In this document: positions 34,701 through 46,148 of the stretch, piece by piece
Numbering within the stretch: the stretch's first letter is position 1
Layout of the letters: the number at the start of each line of letters is the position of its first letter
NCBI GenBank assembly: GCA_030407085.1
Contig: CM059585.1
Coordinates: 12,517,001-12,581,000 of the forward strand
Direction of reading: 5' to 3'
DNA: 64,000 nt
Origin: Trichopria drosophilae
Taxonomy: Eukaryota > Arthropoda > Insecta > Hymenoptera > Diapriidae
Notes under the pieces: generated by a model
What the model saw: the letters and a program-made list of their open reading frames with translations, nothing else
Told to the model about the DNA's origin: nothing
Database searches by the model: none
Position numbers and translations under genes: made by a program

Positions 34701-34893
34701 GTTTTCCGTTGTCAGTTTGCCACTCACCAATTTTCAAGCTTATTATCGTGGAGTGAAAATTGACGGGGAAGAAGCACTGGATACATCGAATATCACTATG
34801 TTCGGCTTGCAGCTTTATGGGGGAGTTTACGAGGCAGTCAAACAAAGCGGAGTTTCCGCACTGGAAGTGGAGAAAATCAAAGCATCGAATTGA
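28759..34893 (+). CDS. CIA30-domain protein, copy 1 (205 aa, 2 coding exons)
   Basis: Belongs to the CIA30 fold first known in complex I assembly factor NDUFAF1. Coding exons: 28759..28826 (acceptor TTTTCATTTTCAG before it, donor GTAAGT) and 34344..34893 (acceptor AAATCCTACAG). TG plus C completes a Cys codon, so the phase agrees. Residues 1 to 22 (MLRRRLITKLLLLSMVSIPS) are basic then hydrophobic: a mitochondrial or secretory leader. The domain runs from LFDFTTMENLDGWIESSDTV through GKSKA, QRAVFFTLLNP, ITCRGQGQ and IVLRHKG to GVSALEVEKIKASN. It is shorter than NDUFAF1 (about 300 aa), so it may be the separate short insect CIA30 type rather than a true assembly factor. Poly(A) signals at 35020 and 35063. 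Unlike copy 2 the domain has no internal intron. The 5.5-kb intron is full of MITEs. The leader exon assignment is inferred from phase. Confidence 0.7.
29236..30146. mobile_element. Element with GGTGCCCACAACCGG words at its ends
   Basis: CGGTTGTGGGCACCC lies near the left edge. The inverse words GGTGCCCACAACCGG, GGTGCCCATAACCGG and GTGCCCATAACCGACG occur near the middle and right edge. The repeated subterminal word resembles the layout of the pogo-like families, but I could not fix the exact tips. Confidence 0.4.
30350..30873. mobile_element. Pogo/Tigger-like MITE (CAGTAGAACCTCG) split by another element
   Basis: Left end CAGTAGAACCTCGATAAGGC, right end TTAACGAAGTTCTACTG with TA flanks. The middle is occupied by a CCCAGCAAACGAAAA-ended element (about 30422..30705), which therefore jumped later. 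The terminal sequence is the classic Tigger/pogo type. Confidence 0.75.
31087..31593. mobile_element. CAGGCCTCCC-ended MITE split by an ACACRGAAAAAAC element
   Basis: The left end CAGGCCTCCCTCCGTAATTG after TA and right end CAATTACGGAGGTAGGACTG-like sequence before TA pair up. Between them about 31325..31564 is a second element with ends ACACGGAAAAAACA and TGTTTTTTCTGTGT. Confidence 0.6.
31600..34101. other. AT-rich intron sequence, nothing recognised
   Basis: Interior of the copy-1 CIA30 intron. No exon with good splice signals, RNA gene or clear repeat found on either strand. Confidence 0.4.
34102..34257. mobile_element. Pogo/Tigger-like MITE next to the CIA30 acceptor
   Basis: Ends CAGTAGTGATCGTCCTAAG and GGGCGTGGACTACTG, TA flanks, 156 bp, CTAAGTTATAC subfamily. 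It ends 86 bp before the acceptor of the copy-1 CIA30 exon. Confidence 0.75.
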
Positions 34894-35019
34894 GTTTCTA
34901 TAAATGGGACATTTATTTTTATTCGACATAATTTAGTAATGAAAGCTGAGGGTAATATTCTCGGCGTTGATTTGGGTTAGTTTAATACTTACAGATGTAT
35001 TATGGAATTTTTTATTAAT

Positions 35020-35025
35020 AATAAA
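35020..35025 (+). terminator. Candidate poly(A) signal of CIA30 copy 1
   Basis: AATAAA 127 bases after the stop; a second copy at 35063..35068. Confidence 0.5.
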
Positions 35026-35068
35026 TGGAATGCATGTTATGGCATAAATATGTATACAATTAAATAAA

Positions 35069-36650
35069 AGCTAGTATTCTGTCACTTTAATACTATTATT
35101 ACAAGTAAGTATTTGTACTTATATATCGCTCAATTGAATTCATATCCTAATATCTCACCCTATTGAAAATATGCAGGTGGTTTGAACATATGATAAAACC
35201 AAGTAATCTATTTTCATGATCAAACCATAACTTTTTGATCGTGTTGACCTTGAGGCCAGATCGACGCCAAACCCACGTAGTCATGACTAGGAGGTCAAAC
35301 TCGTCTCAAATTTTATTTTTTTCGTATTTTTGTATATATTTGCCTCTTTACTACTTTTAACATCCGTTTTACAACATTTTCTCTAAATAATTTTTAAAAA
35401 AGTTTCAGCAAACTTTGCCTTCTTGGTCCCCAAGCCAAAACGGCCAAAACGCTATGGTCTCACTACGTAGTTTTTACCTCGTGGTCAAGTCCACCTGGAA
35501 ATTTCCAACTGGACATACAGTCCACGAATTGGAATTTGGTCTCCGCCTTTTTATTACGTCTTTATTAAGCTGTTATAAGCTAAGAAATTATTACCATACC
35601 AGAAAAAAGAATCTAAAATTAGTAGATTCAAAATTCTAATTAGAAGGAGATGATATCTGCATGCCTGATACGAGGTAAGATTACTCTTTATGTTATAGTT
35701 CTCAATGGACCGACAACCACGATGAACGAGTTACAAAATTGTATAATTCAACCAACTATTAAGGTAAATATCTGCCTAAAGAACTAAGTGGTTGGAATCA
35801 TGTTACAGGTCTGTTGTTCTCTAACAGTATCGACAAATGCTTCTATTTTTATGTTTGTGTTTTGAATACATATGATCATTCGAAATCCCCCGCGACAAAA
35901 TCTCCATCAATAATCCCTCAATTTAAAATCCCCTTCCCCTCTAATTCCCGAATTAGAAATCCACTATCACTACAATCAAACAGTTAGAAAATACTATAGT
36001 AGCCCCGTGCTAAATTATGCAACAGGTTCTCTCAAAATGGCGGAAGTTTCCTCAGCGAAACAATGTTTTGGGGGGAAGGAGAGGAAGAGACTTGTATAAC
36101 TTTGTACAAGACAAACAAATCGCTTAGAGCGGGCATATAATTTTGGTCAGTACAACTTAGGGTGGAGACTACTCAACAGTTATAAGCACTTATTATGAAG
36201 TCTAGACTGTTGACCTGGCCATCTAACCACAGTCTTGGACCATGGAAATCTTCGTAGGAAACTTTTAACACAGAACTGAGACAGGCATGCAATAATCAAC
36301 AATTATATGATTGGTACCCTCTGATCATTCGATAACCAAAACTTTGAGACTGGGTGGTTATAAAACACAATTGTTATCTGGACAAAGATCTGCAACTGGT
36401 CAAATAGCACGATGAATACAACAATAGAGAGCAGACTGTAGTCTTAAACACTTGACCGTAGTCTGTAACCATGGAAATCTTCATTAAAAATTTTAATACA
36501 AACAATTACATCAACACACAACGAACAACAAGTATCTAATCGGTAATTACAGGTGAGGTCATTTCATACATCATCTAACACTCGCCAATACTGCAGGTAA
36601 AAATACATGGAATAACACCCTAAATGAATTAATCAAGAAACCGTGCACTT
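35069..36650. other. Intergenic region between the two CIA30 genes
   Basis: AT-rich, no gene found. 35997..36174 is a worn CTAAGTTATAC-type pogo-like MITE (ends TAGTAGCCCC and GGAGACTACTC). A loosely duplicated segment around CCATGGAAATCTTC occurs at about 36240 and 36470. Confidence 0.45.
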
Positions 36651-36659
36651 CCCTTAGCT

Positions 36660-37207
36660 TAATATCCATCCCAATCATATCGGTTTCCGCTTCAAAAAGG
36701 AAAAGGAGTTCGGTCAAATTGATTTATTTCCATCCGTCTCTTTCGACTCGATCAATTCTACTGTCGTCATACAGACCGGTGCAATTCGAAATTGATCAAA
36801 CTTCTCATTTGACAATGCCTGTCACATCGACGGGTATAAATCGGAATGCTAAAGCTTCGCGAAAACGAGACAACAAAGACCTCCAACGTCCGTCGCTTAA
36901 AACTTTTTCAAGAAACGAAAAATAATTGGACGTACTTGGGCGAATGGAGAGATTTTCCCAAGGATTTTGGTTGGATGCGCATTTAAACAGATATGTCATG
37001 TCGAAGCATAACTCACGTACTGATCTTAAAACGACAGGACGACACGCGAGATCTCGAGCCCATCAGGCACGAAGGTTTGTTCGTTGGGTGCAGACCTTGC
37101 CTAATCCGAAACAGAAAGTCGTACTGATCGATTCGAAGATGGCATCGGTGACTCAGTTATTTTACAATAGTGTCTCCAGGGAATGACATGGTCGGACCAG
37201 CCTCGGG
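36660..37207 (+). promoter_or_regulatory. GC-richer promoter/first-exon region of CIA30 copy 2
   Basis: Base composition rises here and CG dinucleotides cluster. The segment ends in a perfect GTAAGT donor at 37208. Several short ATG-led frames (including one at 37140 that stops at TGA 37185) look like untranslated leader rather than protein. The only ATG whose phase fits the downstream CIA30 exon at that donor is 37188. Confidence 0.4.
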
Positions 37208-40200
37208 GTAAGTTTTTTAATCGATTTCCTTCTATTAATACATTAGTATTTATTTGTTCTCTGGAACTACTTTCAATTGTAGGTTTTGAACATGGCATGA
37301 TGCTAAAGGTAGACATTTTTACCATGTAGTGATGTATGTAATTAACAAAAATCTTCCAGGCATTCCAGATGTTAAACTCTGACGTCATTCCATAATTTTT
37401 AATGTAAATCAATATATTTAGTTATGTCCCAAAATAATTTGCATTTAGAATATCGTCAGAACATTTTTTTAAAAGTGAGTAGTGGAAACTGTGCAGTGCT
37501 AGATCTTAGTTCCGAAACAAATGTTGTCTTTTAAGAATTAGGAGTTTGCGGTGATGTCAGAAATCAGTTTTTCTTGATGATGTCAAACTATAACTCTTGG
37601 ACCATATTTTTTGCGTAAATTTTTTAATTACAATTTCTAATGGCTGAATACCAATTACAACATATAGTTGGATCAAAAGCAATAAATATATTCTTGGACA
37701 GGCAATGGATGGAAATCACAAATTGGTAAATACATTTTTTTTTATTTATTAATGAAAGCCGTAGTATCCTGTCGAAGTAATAAAAACAATTATGTTCAGT
37801 TTTTTTTAAACAACAGTAAATATAATTTATTATAAAATTCTATAACCACTCTTGTAACAAAATATTTCGCTTGTTATTCGAGACTTTTCCCTCAAAAAAG
37901 TTTTAAGAGAAATACATTGAAAAAGTTTCGAGTTCAATTCACACGTAAGCGAAAGGGTTTGTTCGTTCCGACTCGTGTCTCTGACAAATAGTACTTGGTA
38001 AATTTCAAACTTTCGCGGAATGCGCGCTTTAAAATATGTTACTGTCTTGTAAAATTATAATTGAAAACACGGGCATAACTTCCATTGCACAGCTTAATGA
38101 GATTTCCCTTAGAATTTAACAGCAAACAGGAAATTCGATTTAACGTAAAACTCAAATTAGTAACGTTACAAATTATTACTGTTATGGATAATACTTATAT
38201 ACAAATGAAACAAAATTTAAGAGATTACTAGATTTGATTATAAAAAGACAAAATATTAAATTAGATATAGAAGTGATCTAAATATGATCATGTCAAAAAT
38301 ATTTAAAGTCTACTATTGGGAACTGGTAAATAAAAATTACTATTAATTACAAGTCGATAATATTTTGGTTCTTCAAATTATTTACTTATTTAATTTTACC
38401 AATTTTACGGTTCCGGTGTTTGCTGCTTGGACACCTTTCTTGACATCCCCGAAAAAATGTGGCCATAGACCATAGAAAAACATAGAGCGTCCGTACCCAA
38501 CCAACCTTAAAGTACATACATATTCACATTTCCCAGTCGGAATTTTGCATTGCGTTTCGTTTCATTGGTATAGATACTCGTTTTCAGAATTTCTCATTTG
38601 ACTTTGTACAATTTTATAGTCTTTGTAATTTGAGGATAAGACGTTGAGATCACTTTCAATCACCTGATAATTTTATGTAATAATCTCTTATAGGTTATGT
38701 ACGCACACGATCCTGCTCATATGTGAAAGAACGGGAAAGAAACAGACTTATTTCGTACTAAATCGTATACAGATTTTTCGTATATTTACCCTACTGAAAA
38801 TGTTCGTAATATCATATGATAAATCATATGAGATTTTTAAAATATCAGACGATCCGGGAAACTTTTCATGTGATTTCTCATGTAATTATAAGAAATAATA
38901 ATAATATGAGAAAATGAATTACAATCATCTACATTCCTCTAAGATATTACAAAAATTATAAAAATCTCATATGATTTATCATATGATTTTACGGAAATTT
39001 TCACCAGGGTTGATGTATTTTCAAACCTTTAGGGCAGAATGTCTGTTTACTTATGCACCTTAAATATTTTTGACCAAAATGCGTAGACTACGAGATATCG
39101 GAAGTAAATTTCGTCGTATTTATTGTTATAGTGTTTTGCTTTTGGTTCTATTACGTGCTATATTAACCTGGTACTAGTTCAGACGTGACAAAAAAGTGTT
39201 TTTGAAACACTTTAATAAAAACAAGAATCGTTTCGCTCGTGACTCATACATTGTTGATTCTAACCACGCTTGGTTGATAGTGCAGGAATCTAGAAAAACT
39301 CGAATGTGAACACGGAAGTGTGAAAATTAATAAAAAAACATGCATCATAATGAATAATTGTAGAATTTAAATTGACCATTACAAATGCGTAAAAGTTTTG
39401 TTAGAATCGAACAACAGTGTTCTATGCTGTACGTTTGTTTTAACAACACTAGGTGTCGCATTAATCGACAAATAAATTCGCAACGAGTGTACAGTGGCCC
39501 TCCCCTTGTTTTAACTTGTCGAGTCAAGGAAGATTCTTCATCCCCACCACTGGCAGTATGAGAGAATAAAAACAGAGAAAGGAAATTTAGTGGTCCTTCT
39601 TCACCTGTATGCGCAAGCGCAAACAGCAGTCCGCACTCTTTTGAACACTTTCAAATGGCGAATGGTGGGGGAACTCACGAGAGGAAGAAGTTAACATAAG
39701 GGACGAAAGAAAGTTAAAATAAAGGACGCAGTGAAAATAAAGGGAGGGCCACTGTAGTTGGAGGATCAATTGTTTTCAATATCTTTTTACATCAAGTGCA
39801 TGGAAATTAACATTAAACAATTTTTGAAATGGTGTTATTTAGATAGTGAATATAAATTTGTCGTCATGAAATTACTATAAATTATTTATTTTTAAGAAGG
39901 TAACATACTGAAACCCCAACAAATATTGTAATAATAGGATACTTATTGTCCATTTTCTATATAGGTCAGCTCAGACTTTATTCGATTTCACTCGATCCGA
40001 TCAGGTGAGCGGTTGGGTGGAATATTCGGATACGGTGAAGCCAAGTGGGAAATCCAAAGCTGCTCTCGTTATCCAGAAGACTCAACTTTGTCAAAGAGCC
40101 ATCTTTTTCAGTCTCTTCAATCCGACTGCACACGGAAGCGGATTTGCGGCGGTTCGCTGCGACACTAATTTCGATTTGACCGATTACCATTACATTTCCA

Positions 40201-41054
40201 TCAAATGCCGCGGACAGGGGATGAATTTCAAATACAAAATGTTATTAAGGCACAGAGGGCTTGGCAAAGAAGCTGCTGTTTATGGACAAGTTTTCACGGT
40301 AACCCATTCTTTCATAGTTAATCACTTTCACAAAATTAATATTTTTGCTAGATCCCGGAGAATTCCTCTAGTTGAATGAAGACATTTGACGCTGTGGTCA
40401 CTTAATATATAAAATAATATAACCATACAGTAGCCCCCATCCTAAGTTATACCGTCGGTTCTTTCAAAATGGCGGAAGTTTATCAAAAGTTACAGCCCCT
40501 TACTATCCCCACTTCCATAACTTTGTTTATATTCGTGCAATGACTGCTTCTGTGTATGACTGTCGCGAAGCGAGTGTGGCTCAGTGCGAACAATGTGGTG
40601 GGGGAAGGAGAGGAAGAGAGTGGTATAACTTTGGATAAGCCAAATGTATAACGTTGGATATACAATATAATTTTGGACAGTATAACTTAGGGCGGAGCCT
40701 ACTGTAATTATCTCTTACCCATCATATTACATTTTATGTGCACCAAAAGGTTATGAATCGTATTTTCCCTCACTACGACAAAAATCATTCAACAAAAATG
40801 AGTTAGTCAACTGAAAATTTAACAACTGGAATTTTTTACAGGTCCCCGAAAACGAATTCGTCACCGTGAAACTACCATTCCTAGATTTCAAGCCCTACTA
40901 TCGGGGCCTTCCGTTGACACCTTTCGAATCTCATCCCTTGGATTTATCGGCAATTACAAACATCGGGATCAAAGTCGACAACGGACCATATCTTCCCGAA
41001 AATCAGGCTGGTGTATCTGCCCTAGAAATCGATTGGATTAAAGCCACCAAATGA
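37188..41054 (+). CDS. CIA30-domain protein, copy 2 (188 aa, 3 exons)
   Basis: Paralogue of the gene at 28759..34893, same strand. Exons: 37188..37207 (MVGPAS plus GG), 39965..40298 (acceptor TTTTCTATATAG), 40842..41054 (acceptor TTTTTTACAG). The last two are certain: LFDFTRSDQVSGWVEYSDTV, GKSKAALVIQ, QRAIFFSLFNP, IKCRGQGMNFKYK, LLRHRG, then VPENEFVTVKLPFLDFKPYY to GVSALEIDWIKATK and stop. The first exon is inferred from a GTAAGT donor, phase and nearby promoter-like sequence. With it the protein lacks the hydrophobic leader of copy 1, so cellular location may differ. Alternatively the exon at 28759 could also splice to 39965 in frame. It has an intron after VFT (phase 0) that copy 1 lacks; that intron holds a MITE. 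AATAAA at 41301. Confidence 0.75.
39492..39754. mobile_element. CAGTGGCCCTCCCC MITE (complete)
   Basis: Ends CAGTGGCCCTCCCCTTG and AAAGGGAGGGCCACTG with TA flanks; GTTAAAATAA subterminal words. 263 bp. The reference copy for the broken ones near 4312. The rest of this intron (37208..39491) is AT-rich with nothing recognised. Confidence 0.75.
40428..40704. mobile_element. Pogo/Tigger-like MITE in CIA30 copy-2 intron
   Basis: Ends CAGTAGCCCCCATCCTAAG and CTTAGGGCGGAGCCTACTG, TA flanks, 277 bp; same CTAAGTTATAC subfamily as 9560 and 34102. Confidence 0.8.
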
Positions 41055-41300
41055 CGAAATTCTGCACAAAGCTACGTAACACGAACATAATATTGGTGTA
41101 GAAAAGCTGGAGCGACTATAGAAAAAAAAATACAAGTGAATTTAGTTAAATTTGGTTTTTAAAACTTTTATTTGTTCGGTAATTTTTGTTTCAAAATTAA
41201 CATTAATTCGTCGATGCAAATGTCACTTTCGGTACAAGTGTCTTAATATCAATTTGCTGTTTATTTTATTGTATATAAGTATTGATCGTAAATGACAAGA

Positions 41301-41306
41301 AATAAA
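41301..41306 (+). terminator. Candidate poly(A) signal of CIA30 copy 2
   Basis: AATAAA 246 bases after the stop. Confidence 0.4.
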
Positions 41307-41769
41307 TAACCAAAGTAATAAATGTCTTATTTATCTTAAATAAAAATGTCTTTATAATAGTTTTATATTTAATTAATTTTAGATTCTTTGCAATTGCATT
41401 TGACACTCAAATTAGAGTTTCAAAGGTATTCGGTTTGATTCATCTCTATGCCCGCGAATGCCTTTCAATTCAAGCTTGAACCATACTAGTATATCCTGGT
41501 ACTAAAATCCAAGTGTATATCGTTTTGGTATGCCCTCGGATTCCAATGAATTGACGCCTATTCCCATGAATGCATCACCGTCCAAGTAGATCCCAATTTT
41601 TTTTAAATAAAAAACTTTTTTGTAGGGAAATTAATTTTTAATTAAAAACACATTTTTCAATATTTATTTTTATATATCGTTAAAACGTCGTAAAGGGTTC
41701 CGAACACTATTACCTTTCAATACTTTTTTATTTGTTGTATCCCCCTGTCGAACATTTTCTCCGTGTTTT

Positions 41770-42122
41770 TTTCCCGTATTTTCGTCATATTTTCGTCATA
41801 TTTTCGTCATATTTTCTCCATATTTTCTCCATATTTTCTCCATTTTTCTCCATATTTTCTCCATTTTTCTCCATATTTTCTCCATTTTTTTCCATATTTT
41901 CTCCATATTTTCTCCATATTTTCTCCATATTTTCTCCATATTTTCTCCACATTTTCTCCATATTTTCTCCACATTTTCTCCATATTTTCTCCATATTTTC
42001 TCCATATTTTCTCCATATTTTCTCCATATTTTCTCCATATTTTCTCCATATTTTCTCCATATTTTCTCCATATTTTCTCCATATTTTCTCCCTCTTTTCT
42101 CCATATTTTCTCCGTATTTTTT
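41770..42122. repeat. 11-bp minisatellite, unit ATTTTCTCCAT
   Basis: About 30 near-perfect tandem copies. Since 11 is not a multiple of 3, three frames on each strand stay open and give repetitive peptides; none is taken as a gene. The flank to about 43040 is littered with worn versions (TTTCTCCGT, GAGAAAATAC) in both orientations. Confidence 0.95.
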
Positions 42123-43214
42123 CGAGATTGCGATGAATTTACAGAGAATCTGTTGCAATTTTCTGCGTACTTTGTACGTAAATTGAGACACTTTCTGCAA
42201 AAAGTATTGGCAAAATGCAGACAGTTTTCGGTAAATAGGAATGAAAAATTACGGAAATTCCTCGGAGAAATTATGTTGGAGAAAATCAAGATCTTTTGGG
42301 GGACAATTTTAAATTATATTCCGTGTAATTTCTGCAATTTCTAGGTATTTTCCCTGTAATAATATTATGTATTCGAATTATGGAGATAACGTGGAGAAAT
42401 TCAGGATGGGCGTAGAAAATGCGGACAAAAGTATGGAGAGGAATTTTTCGCCAGACGTAATTTCTCTGCAGTTTCCCCAGATTTTGACTATATTTTTTCA
42501 CACTTTCTTATACTTCATACATTTCTCCGTCATTTCTCCAACAACGTCTTCATAGTTTCTCGATAGTTTCGCAGAAATTCAGTTTAACCGAGAAAATGTG
42601 AGAAGATTGGGGATATGTTTTAAGAATTTTGGAAGCTTTTCTCCCAAAAATCTCCCTGATATCACCTTCCTTTATCCGTAGTTCGGTTTCGGCAAGAAAA
42701 TGTGAATAACATTTTTAAAATATCTCTTAAATATTTCTGCTTTTTCTCAAAAAATCTCTCCGTAATTTCTTCATACTTTTCCGGCAATTGCAAGTTTGCG
42801 GGGAAAATGTAAAGAAACTCCGATAATAATTGCGGCAAAAATATCGCCTCAATTTCACCGATATTTCGCCACATAATATTCCGTGATGTCTGTGTAATTT
42901 GTCCAAAAATGGCGACAAATAAAGTAGGAAAAGAAAAAATTTTCTCCACATATTTCCCGCCATTTTTTATAAAATGAGTTTACGGAGAAAATACGGAGAA
43001 AGTGCAAGAAAAAATATGGAGAAAACTTTTATTTTCGACGATATTATATTTTAATTCAAATTGAAAATTTGTTTAGCTCCTGTTTCCACGTAATATGGGG
43101 ATAAAGATGCAAAAAACGTAATTTTCTCAATTTTTCGAGGAAGTATATATTTCAATAAAAATACGATAAAAGCTTCAATATTAGCTTAAAATGAAGCTTA
43201 TAAGTTCTTTTTCA
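42123..43214. other. Degenerate flank of the 11-bp repeat
   Basis: Scattered TTTCTCC and GGAGAAA words, AT-rich, no gene. May be an older, decayed part of the same repeat. Confidence 0.4.
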
Positions 43215-44705
43215 CGAAAAGAAAATTGTTAGACGAGCTGGTAAAATATTATTTTCTTAAATGGGTATTTGATTTTATGCGAAAAGTGTTGCCTCAACGA
43301 AACGACCTGTTACTACTGCTCAATTTTGCCGCACTGCCGACCAAAATTCTGACGAACGGGTGACTGTCTGAAATCGAATGTTACAAGTACAAAGATGCAT
43401 TTTTATGTAATATAAATGTTTCATAATATGTTTTTAAGGTTGCAGATTACGATTCCGATGTTAAAATTAAGACATGAGCCTCTACACATTACAATAAACA
43501 ATCATGCAATCGATTTTCTTTAAGAATTGAAGGAAATCAGTATGGCGATTACGAAATGTAGTTACTTTTACACCTTTTTCAAGTAAATTCCACTCTTGAA
43601 ATCTGGAAGCCAGCAATTCAAATTTACTTTTTGAAAGTCCCAAATCCCAAACCAAATCATTTAGCCTATTTTGAGATATCGATTGTAGGGAATTTGAATT
43701 CACTTCACACTCAAAATCGACGTCATTAGTTTCTGATGGTAGGTACGCATTATCTATCTCTTCATTTTCTGCATTTTTGTGGTTTGCATCATTTAACTCC
43801 GAAGATGGGGAAATCTGTCTATTAATTAAATGCATTTTAACACACTGACATCATTTTAATTGACTTCTAATAATTAAAATTCAATGTTCATTGCCGAAAG
43901 TCATAATTATAGGGATATTTGATTTTTGAATATGGAGTATCCAATATAGCTGACAAAAATTTTGAAAAATGCTAATTTCGTTGAAAAAATATTTTATGCT
44001 ATGAGTACAATAAATTATACGATCAAAAATTTTGGAAGAAATTAATTATTCAAATTTTCTACTTGTCATTTGAGCGATCATAAAAGCAATTGTTTTAGTG
44101 TTTTTATAAAGTGGATAGTTTTTTTGTTTCTTCGTTTGTTCTTGGACCATCACAAATATAATTATTGATATAAGCAGAGACGTTAGTTTGTCGCGTTATA
44201 GCTATTAAGTTTATAGACTGCAAGGCAAGTTTTACTTTTATTTTAATGTTTTTGTATTTATTATTAACTTTATGATTTACTTTTATCATTTTTATAAAAT
44301 AAAAAGCCTACACATTTCGTCTGCAGGTATAGTAATAAATATTATAATTTTTCAACATTTTTATCGGCCATGTTGCATTCAAATTTGAATTTTTAAAATC
44401 TGACATCGGATTCGTAATCAGCAACCTAAAAAACTTCTATATACCAATATTAGACAAAACTGTACTTTTTCAACATTTGTGATCGGCCATATTGCATCCA
44501 CCATTTTGAATATTTAAAATCTGAAACATCCGATTTCAAACAGTTACCCGCTCGCCAGAATTTTGGTCGGCATGGCAGCGCGGTGGAAATGAGCAGTAGT
44601 AACAGGTAGTTTGGATGAGACAACATTTTGCGAATAAAAACAAATGCCCATTTAAGAAAATAATTTTTTACCAGGTCGTAGGAAGAAAAACAAATGTTAC
44701 ATCCA
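43215..44705. mobile_element. Decayed DNA element with ~165-bp inverted ends
   Basis: Left arm about 43215..43380 and right arm about 44540..44705 are inverse copies (shared GGTAAAATATTATTTTCTTA-like tip, TTACTACTGCTCA and GACCAAAATTCTG). The exact tips and target duplication are not clear. It encloses a protein fragment (43482..43835) and single ATGGCG modules near each arm. Confidence 0.6.
43482..43835 (-). pseudogene. Fragment of a repetitive element-encoded protein (117 aa)
   Basis: The frame reads an acidic N-terminal half, then RLNDLVWDLGLSKSKFELLA, SRFQEWNLLEKGVKVTTFRN and RHTDFLQFLKKIDCMIVYCN. Blocks of the form DLxLSKxxxELLxSRLxExNLL, then FRxRxxxF, are ones I associate with multicopy arthropod proteins linked to mobile DNA. 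The frame stops at CNV, where relatives would continue, so I treat it as a truncated relic inside the inverted-repeat element. Family assignment is from memory and moderate only. Confidence 0.45.
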
Positions 44706-44765
44706 TGACATGAATTGTTTACCTTCACATATATTATTATTAATTAGTGCAGGTGAAATTGGTTA

Positions 44766-44942
44766 CAGTAGAACCTCGGGACTTCGAAACCACCAGCCTC
44801 GAGACTTCGTAGTCACGTGATACACATAACGATAGCGTCTCGGCAACCTATGGCACCGAAAAATGCGCAGAACACATGCGTATTAAAATTAGAAGTCCCG
44901 AGTCACTGAGTCCCGTGAATTTAGAAGTCTCAAGTTCTACCG
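44766..44942. mobile_element. Pogo/Tigger-like MITE (CAGTAGAACCTCGGGACTTC)
   Basis: Left end CAGTAGAACCTCGGGACTTC, right end GAAGTCTCAAGTTCTACCG, TA flanks, 177 bp; interior repeats of GACTTCG and AGAAGTCCCGAG words. Confidence 0.75.
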
Positions 44943-46148
44943 TACATTTTAATTCGTGTTTTCATGTAAAAACCCATGTTTTTTAGGTTATGGTTATGTT
45001 CTACTTATTATACTAGTTTAGAATATAAAGAATTTCAAAGAAAATGGCCAAGAAACCAAAATAAAACGTATTCAATTCGTTTTAATTCTTTTTCATTTGT
45101 TGGGATATTATTTTTGGATAGTTATAGATTCACGGAATCGTTTGAATGCTCATTTATTGAATCCGAGGAATTAATACCCTGCAAACACAAAAGTAACAGT
45201 TATGTAACAACTATGTAACATTTATGTAACTAATGTAACCATTACATAAATAATACACAACTCTTAGTAGGAATTCTATTTTCTGCATTCGGCGGAATTT
45301 CGTGTTTTAGAAAACTATTTTTGGTTTCAAAAGTATTCATTTTGGTCAAACTATGAATTCTATTGAATATGTACTTCCATGCAAACAAAGAAAGTAACAA
45401 TTATATAACATTTACCCAATAAACGAAAAAGTATACGGAATCGATATTTTGGATTCTGTTTCTTTCTAGTGGCGAATTGATTCTTCGAGATTCTTATTCG
45501 AATTTACACTATTTTATACGACCTGTATCATTACAAAAATTAATTTGTTGCTGCTTAGAATAGCTTTAAATTCTGTTAATTTAATCGAAGAATTAATTAT
45601 ATCGTAATGGTATACGTAATGGTTACATTATTACATAAATGTTACGTAGCTGTTACATAACTGGTTACTTTTGTATATTTAGTTCTAATCCTTTTTCGAT
45701 TACTGGAAAACGAAAAGGAATTGAATTGAATTATTCCGGTTCAATTCGTTTTCTTGACATGTTTTCCTAAATTTTAATCCGATCTTATCCGATATATACA
45801 GAAACATAACCTACAAAAACATCAATTTTGAATTTTAAATCATGAACGAAAAATCAATTTTAGATTGGAAGGACCATTTATTATTCCACTAGATCCCAAA
45901 AAAGAACTAGTTATTGCTGACTAACAACAAAAAAAGAACAACCCTTCAACGCTTATTCAACTTCCAAATATGACCGAACATAAATTGCAAATCTCAGAGT
46001 ACATAGGAATTATGGGATAAACATCCGGGGAACACATACATTGCATTTACATAAGATGCTTTCAAACCCTTATGTGGAGAACAATAAAAAACACGTCCCA
46101 AACTTTTCCTTTCTTTCGTATTGTTCATCGGTAATCAATTCGTGAAAA
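44943..46148. other. AT-rich upstream region of the M16 peptidase gene
   Basis: No coding sequence. Around 45190..45260 and 45620..45670 are runs of ATGTAAC/GTTACAT-like words in both orientations. A CCCAATAAACGAAAAA end is near 45415. The last 100 bases before 46149 must contain the promoter and leader. Confidence 0.45.

Noticed and set aside
36719..37186. Two adjacent plus-strand frames of 68 and 86 codons before CIA30 copy 2
   Set aside because: No family resemblance, and their stops come before the donor; better explained as leader sequence of a promoter region.
41732..42344. Long repetitive frames on both strands (HIFSIFSPYFL and ENMEKIWRKYG types)
   Set aside because: Artefact of the 11-bp minisatellite; open in several frames at once.
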